A stretch of DNA of 64,000 bases. Source: Gamsiella multidivaricata (lineage: Eukaryota > Mortierellomycota > Mortierellomycetes > Mortierellales > Mortierellaceae). Where the stretch lies: positions 248,001-312,000 of the forward strand of contig NW_026251723.1 in NCBI RefSeq assembly GCF_025024155.1, read 5' to 3'. This document shows positions 41,321 to 51,724 of this stretch, in pieces. Position 1 is the stretch's first letter, and each line of letters begins with the position of its first letter. Position numbers and translations under genes: made by a program. The notes under the pieces are model-generated. The model was not told the DNA's origin, made no database searches, and saw nothing but the letters and a program-made list of their open reading frames with translations.

Positions 41321-43300
41321 ATGATACCCAGCCCACCTCGCGTCCATATTGCAAAGCAAGGCACGATCGAAGGATCGCTGAACCCCAATAAAAGAGTCAT
41401 TCAATTTTTGAATGTCCCCTACGGAACAGTTCAGGAACGCTGGCGGCCCGCTGTCAAGCCCAAATCGTGGACCGGCATCCGAGATGCCACCAAGCAGGGG
41501 TAACAGCGCTTTTAAAACATACCGAGGGAGCATTATGTTCAGGTCTACTTGACGCAGTTATGCTAATTAAACAGAACCTCAACTGTTACGCTGATAGACC
41601 TGTTGCGCCTCAACCAAAGGGCGAGTCGCGGTCCTCGAGGGCGATCAACTCGTATTCTGAGTTCGACTTTGACGATGAAACAACCGTCATCGATGAGAGA
41701 AATTGTCTGAACCTGAACATCTTCGTGCACGAGGACACCCTCAGTCAAGCAGTAGGAGCGGAGCAGACCTCACAGGAAACCGGAGGAGCCGCTGTGATGG
41801 TTTATATCCACGGAGGCAGTTTCAAGGACGGTGCCAATGCCATGGATGTCTATGGTAAGTAGCAGAAACACAATTGATAACCTTAGACGACCACTTTGAT
41901 GACTCTCAAATGTGTATCTTCACTAATCGAGCGCGCGTTTACTAGACGGTAGCAACCTAGTCCGCCAGTCCGTCAAGCTGGGTCGACCCATCATTGTCGT
42001 CGTCCTCAACTACCGCCTCAATTTCCTTGGTAATTTCTCCTGCCCCGAGCTCGTCGCCGATCTCCAATCGGACCCACGTCTCTTCACCGACTACGACCGT
42101 TCCGCCGGCAATTGGGCGCTCATGGACCAAAGGCTCGCCTTCGAATGGGTCCACGAACACATCCACACCTTTGGCGGCAGAGCCGACAATATTACCGCAT
42201 TTGGCGAATCCGTTGGTGCCGTCTGTATCAACTATCACATGCTGATCTCTCAACACCATGGACTCTTCCGCCGTGCGATCATGCAGTCTTGTGCCATGAA
42301 CTCTGCACCAGCCGTACGACATGACGTCGAGGGAAAGCTCTATCTGGATTACTTGGTTGATTATTTTAAGATCCCGAAGGAGCTCTCGGGGAAGGAGAAG
42401 CTGGAGAGGTTAAAAAAGGTCCCGGCGGTGAAGTTGGGTCAAGCGGCAGACTCACCGCGGCTTCGGATGTTCACGCCTTATGTCGATGGCACGATTGTGC
42501 CTGAGGATGTGCGTTTATGGACACATAAGACGGAACTATATGATCATGGAGTCAAGGCCGTGATTGTTGGGGATATGAAGGATGAAGGATCCATGTTTGT
42601 TGGGTCGTTGGGGGCGACAACTCTGCAGGGTTGGTCGAGAGTGTATGAAAAGTTTTGTCCACCGGACGCGCATAGCCAGCAGGAATGGGAGGCGATCTAT
42701 GGGAAGGTGGAATCAGATGCAGACGCGAGTCGTGTCTCGAGTAAGGTGATAGAGCATGTCGCGTTTACGTATCCAGATTTTTCAGCTCTACGCGCCCTTT
42801 CGAAACGCAGAGACTTAGGCGAGAAGGATGGGCTTGAGCTGTTCCAGTATTATTTCGATCAATCGATTGCGGCTGTGGACGCCAAGGGCTTAGGCTGGGG
42901 TGCACATCACGGTGTGGACCTTGTGTATATGTTTGGGCCAGATCTCGCGCTCAAAAGTGTGTTCACGGAGGAGGAGAGACAGTTGTCGGAGAAAATGCAG
43001 ACGGCATGGATCCTGTTTGCGCATGGAGAAACCACAGATCAGGATCTGTTCCCGACTAGGATCACTCGTCCAGTGGACGACTATGAGTACCATGAAATCG
43101 AGAAGGAGGCGCTCGTATTTACGCCGAAGTGCACAATTGAGAAGGAGCATGTTAGTCGACAGGGACGCCGGGTGCTGGAGTTCTGGGGGCGATCGGAACA
43201 GTGGGTTCATAAGACGCGCGCGGAGAAGACGGAGGGCGAGGAGGGTTTGAGAGCCGGTCTGTTGTGCATAGCCTTGCCTTCAGACCCGACATGGTTGTAG
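41321..43300 (+). CDS. type-B carboxylesterase, paralogue 2, 3 exons
   Basis: Exons 41321-41499, 41598-41854 and 41946-43300 close in phase, 596 aa. The same signatures as paralogue 1 occur in order: FLNVPYGTVQERW, CLNLNIFVH, YIHGGSFKDGA, LNYRLNFLGNFSC, ALMDQRLAFEWVHEHIHTFG and the nucleophile elbow FGESVGA (Val where paralogue 1 has Ala). GAHHGVDLVYMFG carries the likely catalytic His. Exon 1 ends at the shared sequence DATKQG in the same phase (2), and exon 2 ends in phase 1 after the same HGG region, so this is a duplicated gene. The C-terminus is longer and charged (KTRAEKTEGEEG), then ends hydrophobic. No clear signal peptide. Substrate unknown. Confidence 0.9.
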
Positions 43301-44422
43301 CATCGAAGCGCCAGACATTTTAACTACATTTTCGGGTACCTTATGTTGGATCAACGGCGCTACGCGCTGCATGGCAGATTTTTGCCTAGTAAAAAGGATG
43401 CAATCAGCCCAATGCTTATTGTCTTGCTAATAATACGCGACCCTATGGCAAATCCAGCGTTCCACGACCAAATTGTGCTGACCTCCTAACCGAACCAGAC
43501 CTTCTCCAGGTTTTCAAACCTCAGCCGATGTCGTGTCACCGTCATCTAGTTAGAAACCATTGCATTGCTCTGTCCTGACGCGGTATAGGCCTTGATACGT
43601 GAATCCCTCTACGGCTGAATGACTTGTCAATTTTTTTTCTTGATGCTCAGGCTGCGAATCCTGATACCAAGTTTCTGTAAATTCTTGCAGCCCCATTACG
43701 CCTGTTTGATATCGTCATCATTCATCTCATACATTGGGAAGCTGGAAGTATGTAGTCGAACACAGAACTTTTTCAACAGGCTGATGGCCCATGTAGGATC
43801 CTGATATTGAGGTATCAAAGCCAGGAACATTATCCGAATAAAGATAATTCTCAAAGTTGAATAGCCTCCAATGCATATTGATGATTGAAAATACCTATAC
43901 TCGAGGCCGAGGAGACATTCTGGCTCCAATAAGAGCTGTAGCGGCTATTACGAATAGAATCGAAATAGGGAGCGCCAGTAAGCCTTGTTTCCTTTCGCCG
44001 ACATACCATGTCTGTTCTCTGGGATGTGCAACGCATCGAAATAGAGTTTGGTCCCAATTGACAGAGGCTATTTCAGAGCGGCACTGATCTGAATCAATTG
44101 GTTCTCTCTCTTCTTTCCCTTCAGAAAATATATCAAGTATGTATTTGGCTTGTAATGCATCCATTCACATCCAACTATCCATCTACCCATCCATCCATCC
44201 ATCCATCCATCCATCCGTACCCCCATGCATCCATGTATCCATGACTAGTCCAATTCTCTGTTAATTGGCCTTGCAACCTATAAATCTATCCATCATCCAT
44301 TGCACACCCACTTGCCCAACTACGTCAATTGCTCTCGGTCGTGACAGATCAGTAATTTCGTTTCCAGCTGAACCGAAGGAAAAATACTCACTAGAAGTGC
44401 CTTAACTTGATGTTCAATCAGC
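43301..44422. other. intergenic region upstream of RPL12
   Basis: About 1.1 kb without a supported gene. Minus-strand frames at 43696-43929 and 43895-44164 contain a hydrophobic stretch (LLALPISILFVIAATALIGA), but no splice structure links them and no family is recognised. A CCAT repeat sits at 44187-44216. The last ~200 bp, AT-rich and ending in A-rich sequence, should be the ribosomal-protein promoter and leader. Confidence 0.35.
44187..44216 (+). repeat. (CCAT)n microsatellite
   Basis: Seven and a half uninterrupted CCAT units, with degenerate copies extending either side to about 44165 and 44240. It lies about 200 bp upstream of the RPL12 start and is probably a neutral slippage product. 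Confidence 0.9.
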
Positions 44423-45023
44423 ATGCCACCAAAGCTGGACCCCAACGAGATTAAGATCATCTACCTCCGTGCCACCGGAGGAGAGGTCGGAGCATCCTCT
44501 GCTCTTGCCCCCAAGATTGGTCCTCTCGGTTTGTCGCCCAAGAAGGTTGGTGAAGATATCGCCAAGGCCACCCAGGACTGGAAGGGTCTCCGTGTCACCG
44601 TCCAGTTGACCATCCAGAACCGTCAGGCTGCCGTCTCGGTCGTCCCCTCGGCCTCTTCCTTGGTCATCAAGGCCCTCAAGGAGGCCCCTCGCGACCGCAA
44701 GAAGGAGAAGAACATTAAGCACAATGGTAACATCTCGTTGGACGATGTTATCGAGATTGCTCGCATCATGCGCTCCAAGTCCATGGCCCGCGAGCTCTCT
44801 GGTACCGTTAAGGAGATTCTTGGAACTGCTTTCTCGGTCGGATGCACCGTTGACGGCCAGTCCCCCAAGGATCTTGGCGATGCCATTGATGCCGGTGAGG
44901 TTGAGATTCCCGTAAGTTGATTTGTGCCTGATGTGTTTGTTTTCTGTATTAGAGTATATAATGGTATCGTGGCGGCATCGTAACATTGGTATCGTTTTCT
45001 TCCTCTACTTATAGGAGGCTTAA
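44423..45023 (+). CDS. RPL12: 60S ribosomal protein L12 (uL11), 2 exons
   Basis: Exon 1 is 44423-44911; exon 2 is only three codons (GAG GCT TAA, 45015-45023) after a 103-bp intron. The product is 165 aa, the normal eukaryotic length. It opens [20 protein letters not shown] and continues with [51 protein letters not shown] and [13 protein letters not shown]. uL11 forms the base of the ribosomal stalk that recruits translation GTPases. Codon use is strongly biased toward C-ending codons (GCC, AAG, CTC), as expected for high expression. The tiny last exon is easy to miss; without it the frame reads two codons (Val-Ser) into the intron and stops at TGA (44918-44920), replacing Glu-Ala. Confidence 0.97.
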
Positions 45024-46355
45024 ATGTCAGTCTGGATCAGGACACATACCTTTCATTTCGCTGTTGCAGAGTAGCAATAAACCATGCTTTAAAGCTTGGA
45101 TAATTCTCTTGGGCAACAAGGTCCTTCGTGGCCATTTTTTTATTTTACTTTATTTTTTTCAATGACACGGGATTGTTCAAAGATATGGCAGCGCCGGTTT
45201 TTCAGGACGTGTGCTTCAATCATGGATTTCATGTCAGGATCAACAAAGGACTGCCTTTTGAGGCGTCAAGCTGCCATTTATCGCTCATAGATGCGTTTCA
45301 ATTGCGTTACAATGTGAAAGGACGCCATCTACAGGAGCTTGATTGCTGCTGTATCATGCTTGACGCCGAAAGGGAAGTTATCGGAGCGTTGCTTCAAGTA
45401 TCGCTGTGCAATACCTGAAGCGGAAGAAGAATAGAATGGTATATCGATGGCGTGCAAGGAGTGATATCTGTGTGCTGAATGATTGTGGAAATTTTAAGGT
45501 AAGGACGGTATGTAGCAAGATGTCACTTGATATTGAAACAATAAAGATGCCGTTTTATCGACATACTTGCATATGGTTTCCGCATGGAATATAAAGCTGT
45601 GAATGAAGCGCTGCAATGGGCGTTGAAGGGTGCATTGTTGTCCTTGGGATGCATCGTATACTGTGTGCTGACCGTAGTCGGTTTGTTCGTGATATTGGAT
45701 GGAAAGGCAGCCCTGTCGTGTTGCCAAGCCCTGTCCCGAAGGTAAAAAGATGAGCTCCCTGGAATCACAAGCACGGGAAAGAGAACCTAGGAAGAGCCAA
45801 GCACGCCGGTTCTTATCCTATGAACAAAGGAACGTCTCTTCGATAAGTCGGCACTGTTGTTGTCGTCCAACGCTGACCGAGGATCTCTTCACATGTCCGT
45901 CTAATGCTATAAATTATTGTGCATAGACTCTCTGCAGCGAGACATGTGTCCATCCAGGGCAGGGTGTGCGTGCACGACGACTGTCATCCTCTCATAGCTT
46001 TATCTGTTTCACTTTCATTTTTTTCATCTTCCGCTCGCACAGGCGTGAAAAAGGCATGAGCACCATTTTAATAGTCTACCTTTAACTTTGCTGACTTGAC
46101 ACTTTCGCATGCGCCAATGCTCTCCTCTCGCTCCTGAATTATTTAACAAGCGCTCATCCCTCGCCTCCTCTTTTCTCTACTCCTCCCAGCGACCCGACCT
46201 TCATTCCACCCCTTTCTCAGTTAATCCTTTTTCTTTCCAAGGAACAACAAGCAGAACTCAGGAACCGCCTTAAAACGATTCTACTTTATCACGACAACCT
46301 ACAGTTGGGCCAGCGACATATACCCCTCGAAAGACAGAACACGAATTAGAACAGC
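45024..46355. other. intergenic region between RPL12 and DGAT2
   Basis: About 1.33 kb. The first part is the RPL12 3' region with T-rich runs (45137-45160). The last ~300 bp before 46356 is C/T-rich, as for other leaders in this window. The middle holds only short frames without domain-like sequence. No tRNA or other structured RNA was recognised, though a snoRNA could not be excluded by eye. Confidence 0.35.
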
Positions 46356-47698
46356 ATGCCGTTCTTTGCACCTCTTCGCATGCCTATCAAGCGTAGGCTG
46401 CAGACAGGCGCCGTATTGGTCTGGATCTCCGCCATAGCGATCAGCCTGCTACTCTTCTTGTACCTTTGCACTATCAAGTATCTCTGGCCATTGATCATCA
46501 TGTATCTACTGTGGATCCTTATGCTGGACCAGGCACCCGAAAAAGGTGGGCGGAGGGTGCAATGGTGGCGCAATTGGCGAGGATGGAAGAATTTTGCCCA
46601 GTACTTTCCCATGACCCTTATCAAGGTAATGGTCGAACTTGAACATGTTGTCAATGTAGATTTAATCTCTAGCAGCCCACTTACCTCACTTCTCTATCAA
46701 TCTCTGGATGTCAGGAAGGAGATTTGGACCCCTCCAGGAACTATATCTTTGGGTATCACCCACACGGTATCATCTCAATGGGGGCGTTTTGTACGTTCGG
46801 CACTGAAGGACTGAACTTTTCAAAGCGGTTTCCAGGAATCCATCCTCGATTGTTGACACTGCAGACCAACTTTCAGATCCCATTTTATCGCGACTATATC
46901 ATGGCTCATGGATGCGCCTCTGTTTCGAGAGCGTCGTGTGAACACATCCTGCAGTCAGGCAAAGGCAACTCGATTGTGATTGTGGTCGGCGGTGCACAAG
47001 AGAGTTTGGCGTCCAAGCCAGGAACCCTGGATTTGACTCTCAAGAAGCGACTTGGATTCATCAAACTGGCACTTGTCAATGGGTAAGCAACAGTCTTGAA
47101 TGATAGAATACAGCACCAAGGTCATTTGAGCGATTATCTGGATTAATTCATATCTACATACTCAACTCTGTCCTTTTTTTTTTTTTTTTTTTTTTCGTTT
47201 CGCAATTAGTGCAAGTCTGGTACCGACGCTCGCTTTCGGCGAGAACGACCTCTACGAGGTGTATAGCGCCAAGCATACTAGCAGGACATATCAGATCCAG
47301 CAGCTGTTCAAGCGCCTTTTTGGATTTACACTACCCATGTTCAACGGACGAGGCATCTTTAACTGTACGGCTCTTTTTACAGTTTCTTATCTGGTCCTGT
47401 CAAAGTGACCATCAGTCAGTCCTTTATAGTACTTTTTACTAATCCGCTTTCTTTCTCCGCTATCTTTTCCTCTCACTCTCTCCCTCGTACAGATGAATTT
47501 GGATTGTTACCAAGGAGGAAGCCCGTGTATATTGTCATTGGCAAGCCGATCCACGTCGAGAAGATGGAGGGCAGTCCAACAACAGAACAACTGCAAGATC
47601 TGCAGAAGAAGTATATTGACGAAGTACTCGCTATTTGGGACAGATACAAGGACAAGTACGCACCTGCACGCAAACAGGAGCTGCGGATCATTGAATAG
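46356..47698 (+). CDS. diacylglycerol O-acyltransferase type 2, 4 exons
   Basis: Exons 46356-46625, 46715-47082, 47210-47364 and 47493-47698 close in phase, 332 aa. DGAT2 transfers an acyl group from acyl-CoA to diacylglycerol, the last step of triacylglycerol synthesis, at the ER/lipid droplet. Two adjacent N-terminal hydrophobic segments (about 20-60) form the usual hairpin. The hallmark YHPHG follows in NYIFGYHPHGIISMGAF. Then come GGAQESLASKPGTLDLTLKK, GASLVPTLAFGENDLYEV and the C-terminal RRKPVYIVIGKPIHVEK, all standard DGAT2 blocks. Intron 3 carries a T-run of about 24 just before its acceptor, and a run of about 25 A lies 20 bp after the stop. These fungi often carry more than one DGAT2, so I do not assign a numbered symbol. 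Confidence 0.94.
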
Positions 47699-47719
47699 AC
47701 AACTGTCGTCCTTTGCATC

Positions 47720-47745
47720 CAAAAAAAAAAAAAAAAAAAAAAAAA
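47720..47745 (+). repeat. poly(A) run after the DGAT2 stop codon
   Basis: About 25 consecutive A begin 20-odd bases after the DGAT2 stop. It could look like a retrocopy tail, but the upstream gene has introns, so it is a genomic A-run, perhaps part of the 3' UTR. Confidence 0.85.
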
Positions 47746-48233
47746 CCTCCCCCCGAACACATATCATATATATTATGACATTTACTCTCATGTGTATCGA
47801 CGATGGTTGTGTTCCGCTTTATTTTCAATCCGATCATAGCCTACAGATCCGGACCCAGCTCTGCCCAGACACGTAGAAGTGATGTTTTTTAAGGATGCGG
47901 CCAAGGTCGCCAAACGGTCAACAACACTCGCATAGTCTCTCAGCCGCTACACACCCTATACAGGGTCACAGAAAGCGCTGAACGCTGCCGAATGCCCAAA
48001 ATAACATTGGATGTAACAGCCGTGCTATGTTTACCGAGTGCCATCAATCCCTCACTTGACGCATCTGAACTTGATAGGTCATGAAGCTGGATTATGTTGA
48101 GGAAGGATCGAGCAAGCGTATGAAGGACTTTTACTCATAGTGGCAAAATAACTTAAACGTCACACCGGAGTACTAAAAACAGCGCTGAGCTCCAAGAACC
48201 TTACTGCTCTTTCCACCGACTCTACACTAGACT
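47746..48233. other. intergenic region, DGAT2 3' side
   Basis: About 490 bp with no supported gene; it separates the DGAT2 3' region from the decayed gene that begins at 48234. No repeat or RNA structure seen. Confidence 0.35.
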
Positions 48234-49786
48234 ATGAAGTTTACAGCGCCAAAGCCCAATCATGATTACTTTGTGAATCACGATTTCAAAATGTGGTCTT
48301 ACTTCGGGTTCTGTGAGAATGCAATGAAGTCACCCACCGATGAGCCTCCTATAACGATCTTAGATCAGGCCAACGCGGTTTGGCGCACCAGCTTGGAACG
48401 ATTGCTGGGGTCTGGAGTACCAGACGCTGTCAAGGCGAGAGTGAAGTTGCTGCTTTCGAAAAATTACGACCAAAAATTTGGCAGAGGCAGCGTTCGTGGT
48501 TGCGGATCGACGAAGACATAGCCACCATCAACGAAATCCCATAGGTACAGACACAGCGTTATTTAGACATAGATAAAGAGATGATCGCCAACTTCTGGCT
48601 TACACTAACAATGGTCCTATAAAATTGTGTAAATCCTAGCATTCCATTGTGCTTCCAGATGAAGCTGTCGCAAATATTGACAAACAGCACGAAATCGCAA
48701 CTGAGGCAGCGGACAAAGGCGAAGGACCCTTGGCAGATTATAACACGGCAAGTCGGAAGCATCTTTTGAGAGACGTCTCAGATCGAATAAAGGACAAAAA
48801 GAAGAGAGAGTCGCGATTCTGGATCTCGGCAGCAGTTGATCTCTGACCAGGCTCCAGATACTGCATTTTCGATGTAGCCAATTCGAACCGCCGGGCCGGG
48901 TTAGATGCTTCTGTCGTTGAAGACCTGCAGCAAGAAGTCAGGAGATGTCAAGTTAAGTGCGACTACGGCATTGACTGGGACGAAGCGACTGTGCTTAAGC
49001 AGCAAACGGAGGCGAGGGACATTCAGAAGCTCCTTGGTGAGTAGTACCCAAAATGCAGCAACTGGACCCTACAAACACCGAGCAGGGAGAGCGGGCGTAT
49101 TTGTGGACCTGCCTACATCTTATGTGCAAGAACTGGGTCAGCGCGTCCTTGAAGACCAGTCACAACGAAGGATGGTTCGGAGCACTGGTTCATGCACCTC
49201 TGATGGATATCTTCTCCAGCATCCAAGATACCACCGTAAAGATGACCGATATTAGGAGTCTGGGTGCCGACGTCCCGGGCATCAACCACAAGCACGGTGC
49301 CATCCTGCGCCACGACGTCTTGAAGCTGGACTTGATGGTCATGGAGGCAAAGCCCAATAACGCTTCATACGGTCGGGCGATGGATATAAAGAAGCTGGAG
49401 ACAGGAATGGCGGCGAATCTATGTATGGCGCTGGACCAAATGCCTCTCCACAAACATGACCAAGTGCGGACGTTCGGCGTGTTGCTGTCGGATAAGGTGC
49501 ACACTCTATTTGAACGCTGGATTGAATTCATCTTAACGCGTTTCGTTGCTCATTAGGCTCCGACATATACTTGCTCGAGGCCAGACTCTCTGCAGGTATC
49601 ATTCTCATGTACAAGATTGGCCAGTTCACTCTCCCGGCGGTGGCCTCCAAGTGCCATGAACTCATAGGTGGTCTCGACATGATGATCAAGATAAAGCGCC
49701 GGATCGAAAACCTGATCGCTTTAATGCAACATGCCAAGGTCGGGTTGCGACCGTCGTCCTCGCCAGACTATCTGCCAATCGTCTGA
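48234..49786 (+). pseudogene. decayed accessory gene with a PD-(D/E)XK-like motif
   Basis: Protein-like segments appear in order but in changing frames: 48234-48521 (starts MKFTAPKPNHDYFV), 48640-48846 (LPDEAVANIDKQHEI to RESRFWISAAVDL, then TGA), about 48859-49041 (CIFDVANSNRRAGLDASVV), about 49056-49493 (GERAYLWTCLHLMCKNW, HNEGWFGALVHAPLMDI) and 49556-49786 (SDIYLLEARLSAGII, ending in a stop). The fourth segment has KLDLMVMEAKP, an Asp...Glu-x-Lys arrangement like PD-(D/E)XK nucleases. Such domains occur in large lineage-expanded families of Mortierella-type fungi; that match is from memory. No single set of GT-AG introns joins the segments. The last junction would be in phase (LLS-G-SDIYLL) if the donor ATAAGG at 49492 were GTAAGG. 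I read this as a pseudogene by internal stop, frame changes and donor loss. Confidence 0.65.
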
Positions 49787-50337
49787 CCATCGAGTCAGCT
49801 ACATATATGATATACATAGCAAACAAGTCAGAAGATGCAACAGTGCATTTTTATTTATTGCGCCTTTCAAATGAAATTGTCGAGATACGATATTCGAGGT
49901 GCCCTCTAAACAAGATTGATTCCACGCCATCACGCTATTCGAGCTCTCAGCTGCTTTTTTCTGCTGGGCATGATCTTGGAGCCGGTGTATCAAAATATGG
50001 TAGTTACTAGTGATTCTCACCGGTGAACGGTTAACCGCGGTGAACAAGTTCGCTAGTGAATTCCACATATAGGTTCAATCTTTCACTCGACCCAATGCAG
50101 AGTACTCCACCATGTGAATTTGGACAGAACTCTTGTTCTTTCTTGTGCGTATCCTGATTGCGTCCAGCACAAGTCACCCTGCAAGCACATGTATCTAGTA
50201 CCAAGGATCTACAGAGGCATTAGAGATTAACTACGGTAGGGAAAGAACCGATCGGTATTGAAAACAGTCTCGAAAACGATCTCGGATCCCCTCTTGAAAA
50301 GCTGCTTTCACCGCAACTCCGTCTCCAACTATAAGCA

Positions 50338-50451
50338 ATGAGAGCTGAGCAGCAGGAAGCACAGAGAAGAGCAAGAGAAGCTGAAAATGAAGAGACATTT
50401 CAGAAATGCGAACGCGAGCTGGAATACGCTTTGAAGAAATCTATTAGGTGA
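50338..50451 (+). pseudogene. short coiled-coil coding remnant
   Basis: An ATG-initiated frame of 37 codons is almost entirely Glu/Arg/Gln/Ala with heptad spacing (EQQEAQRRAREAENEE, then CERELEYALKKSIR). It ends at AGG TGA, which overlaps a possible splice donor (TTAG/GTGATA). Composition this biased is unlikely in noncoding AT-rich DNA. It is probably an isolated exon remnant of the decayed accessory gene or of a relative. Confidence 0.35.
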
Positions 50452-50827
50452 TATCATTCGCGATATATATAAAAAAAAAAAAAAAGACGATGTACGCTGC
50501 AGTACTTCCAAAGCGCGGTGGCAGGACTGGGAAATACAATGCTAGATGTCCAGGGAATCAACGCTGTTGGGGCAGGGCGCAAGTGCCAGTGAATAAAATA
50601 CATATTGTCAAATGAGCGCGTCCCTGTGTCAATTCACACGGCGTAGAGTCTTATTTCCAATGACTATGATTGTCTCCACTGCAAGAAATGCTTATTTTCT
50701 GACCAATGGGGGAATTTTCGCGCCCATTGTACTTGTAAACGTAAACAGCAAATCATCGATTGTAATTAAGGTATATGCCTGCAGTAAGAATTGAGCTTGG
50801 GCGGAATAATGGCAATATTTCTGGATG

Positions 50828-51300
50828 ACGAGGTCCCCATCTCTCCTGGATAGACAGTTGAGGAAAACTCCGAGAACGGATATGCACATGCGCGAAGCGG
50901 ATCGCGATGTGTGAAGCGAACCCTCTCCTTTGGGAGTTCATCCCAGTTGTTGACATTCTCTCCATAATGGCAAGAGAGATGGACGACGATGGTCGAGGGA
51001 TCCAATAGTGCTTCTTTTGGTGTAATCTGGCGTTCCTTCTCTTTCCCATTGCCATTGTTCTTATGATTCGATTGGACGGGACCCTCATATCTCCTGGTCA
51101 GACATTTGAGGGATATCTCGTGAACGGTTATACACATCTTCGGTCTTTTGAGGGTGAGGATGTGTTAAGCTGCTCCACTTGTCTTGGGATATAATCCCAT
51201 AACTGTCAATGTTCCCTTCCCATGACAAGGGGGAATGACAGTGGTGATCTGTGGCCTCTGATAGTGCTTCTTTCGGTGTAACTTGAGCCTTCACTTGATC
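50828..51300. repeat. diverged tandem duplication, period about 247 bp
   Basis: Two copies, about 50828-51047 and 51075-51300, share ordered blocks: ATCTCCTGG near the start, GAACGG.TAT.CACAT, GATGTGT.AAGC, ATCCCA followed by TGT.GA/CAATGTTC-type sequence, and TAGTGCTTCTTT.GGTGTAA near the end. Identity is visibly reduced, so the event is old. On the minus strand both copies read through a common peptide piece, TPKEAL, so the unit may once have been coding. Confidence 0.6.
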
Positions 51301-51633
51301 AATCATACCAGCTCCTTTTTCTTTATTTTTGAATGTCTGTCTTGCATTGAGAGCATGTCCTGCTAAGTCCTTGAAACTAACCTCACAGTTTCTCTACTGC
51401 GTTGAGGATTGCATGTTTATAATAGTCCTTCTGGCGGAATAAGGCTCTTTGCTTCAGTGGTGCACACTTCAAGTAACTCAAATCCCCTCTCGCGCTCGGC
51501 CACTCGCCACTGATCGCAGCGGACGTGTAAGCTTTATCCACAGCGCGATGGGCAGTTGCACAATAAAATGGCGGTTTTTTTGCAACTTGTGTAGCTGCCC
51601 CCATCATTTGAGTGGACATTATAAAGGGTCAAA

Positions 51634-51664
51634 ATGAGTTGACCTGAGTTGACCGGTCAACTCA
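51634..51664. repeat. palindrome with three copies of TGAGTTGACC
   Basis: TGAGTTGACC occurs at 51635-51644 and 51645-51654, followed at once by its inverse GGTCAACTCA at 51655-51664. The last two copies form a perfect 20-bp palindrome with no spacer. It lies 60 bp beyond the stop codon of the minus-strand F-box gene, so it may be in that 3' UTR or be an independent protein-binding site. Confidence 0.85.
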
Positions 51665-51724
51665 AATGTATACACCCATTCTTTTAAGGTGTATATGTAT
51701 TGTATACAAAAGAGAGATAGCAGT

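Larger units (their letters stand above)
49787..51724. other. gene-poor accessory stretch
   Basis: About 1.9 kb between the pseudogene and the F-box gene. It contains clustered short palindromes near 50010-50045, a coiled-coil remnant at 50338-50451, a run of 15 A near 50470-50485, a diverged tandem duplication (50828-51300) and a 20-bp palindrome at 51645-51664. Base composition is more AT-rich than neighbouring genes. No intact gene is supported. Confidence 0.5.

Noticed and set aside
43696..44164. Possible minus-strand membrane protein gene between the esterase and RPL12
   Set aside because: One hydrophobic stretch is present, but the frames do not splice together with acceptable sites and no family is recognised.
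47720..47745. Poly(A) tail marking DGAT2 as a retrogene
   Set aside because: The gene keeps three introns, so it did not pass through mRNA; similar A-runs occur elsewhere in the window.
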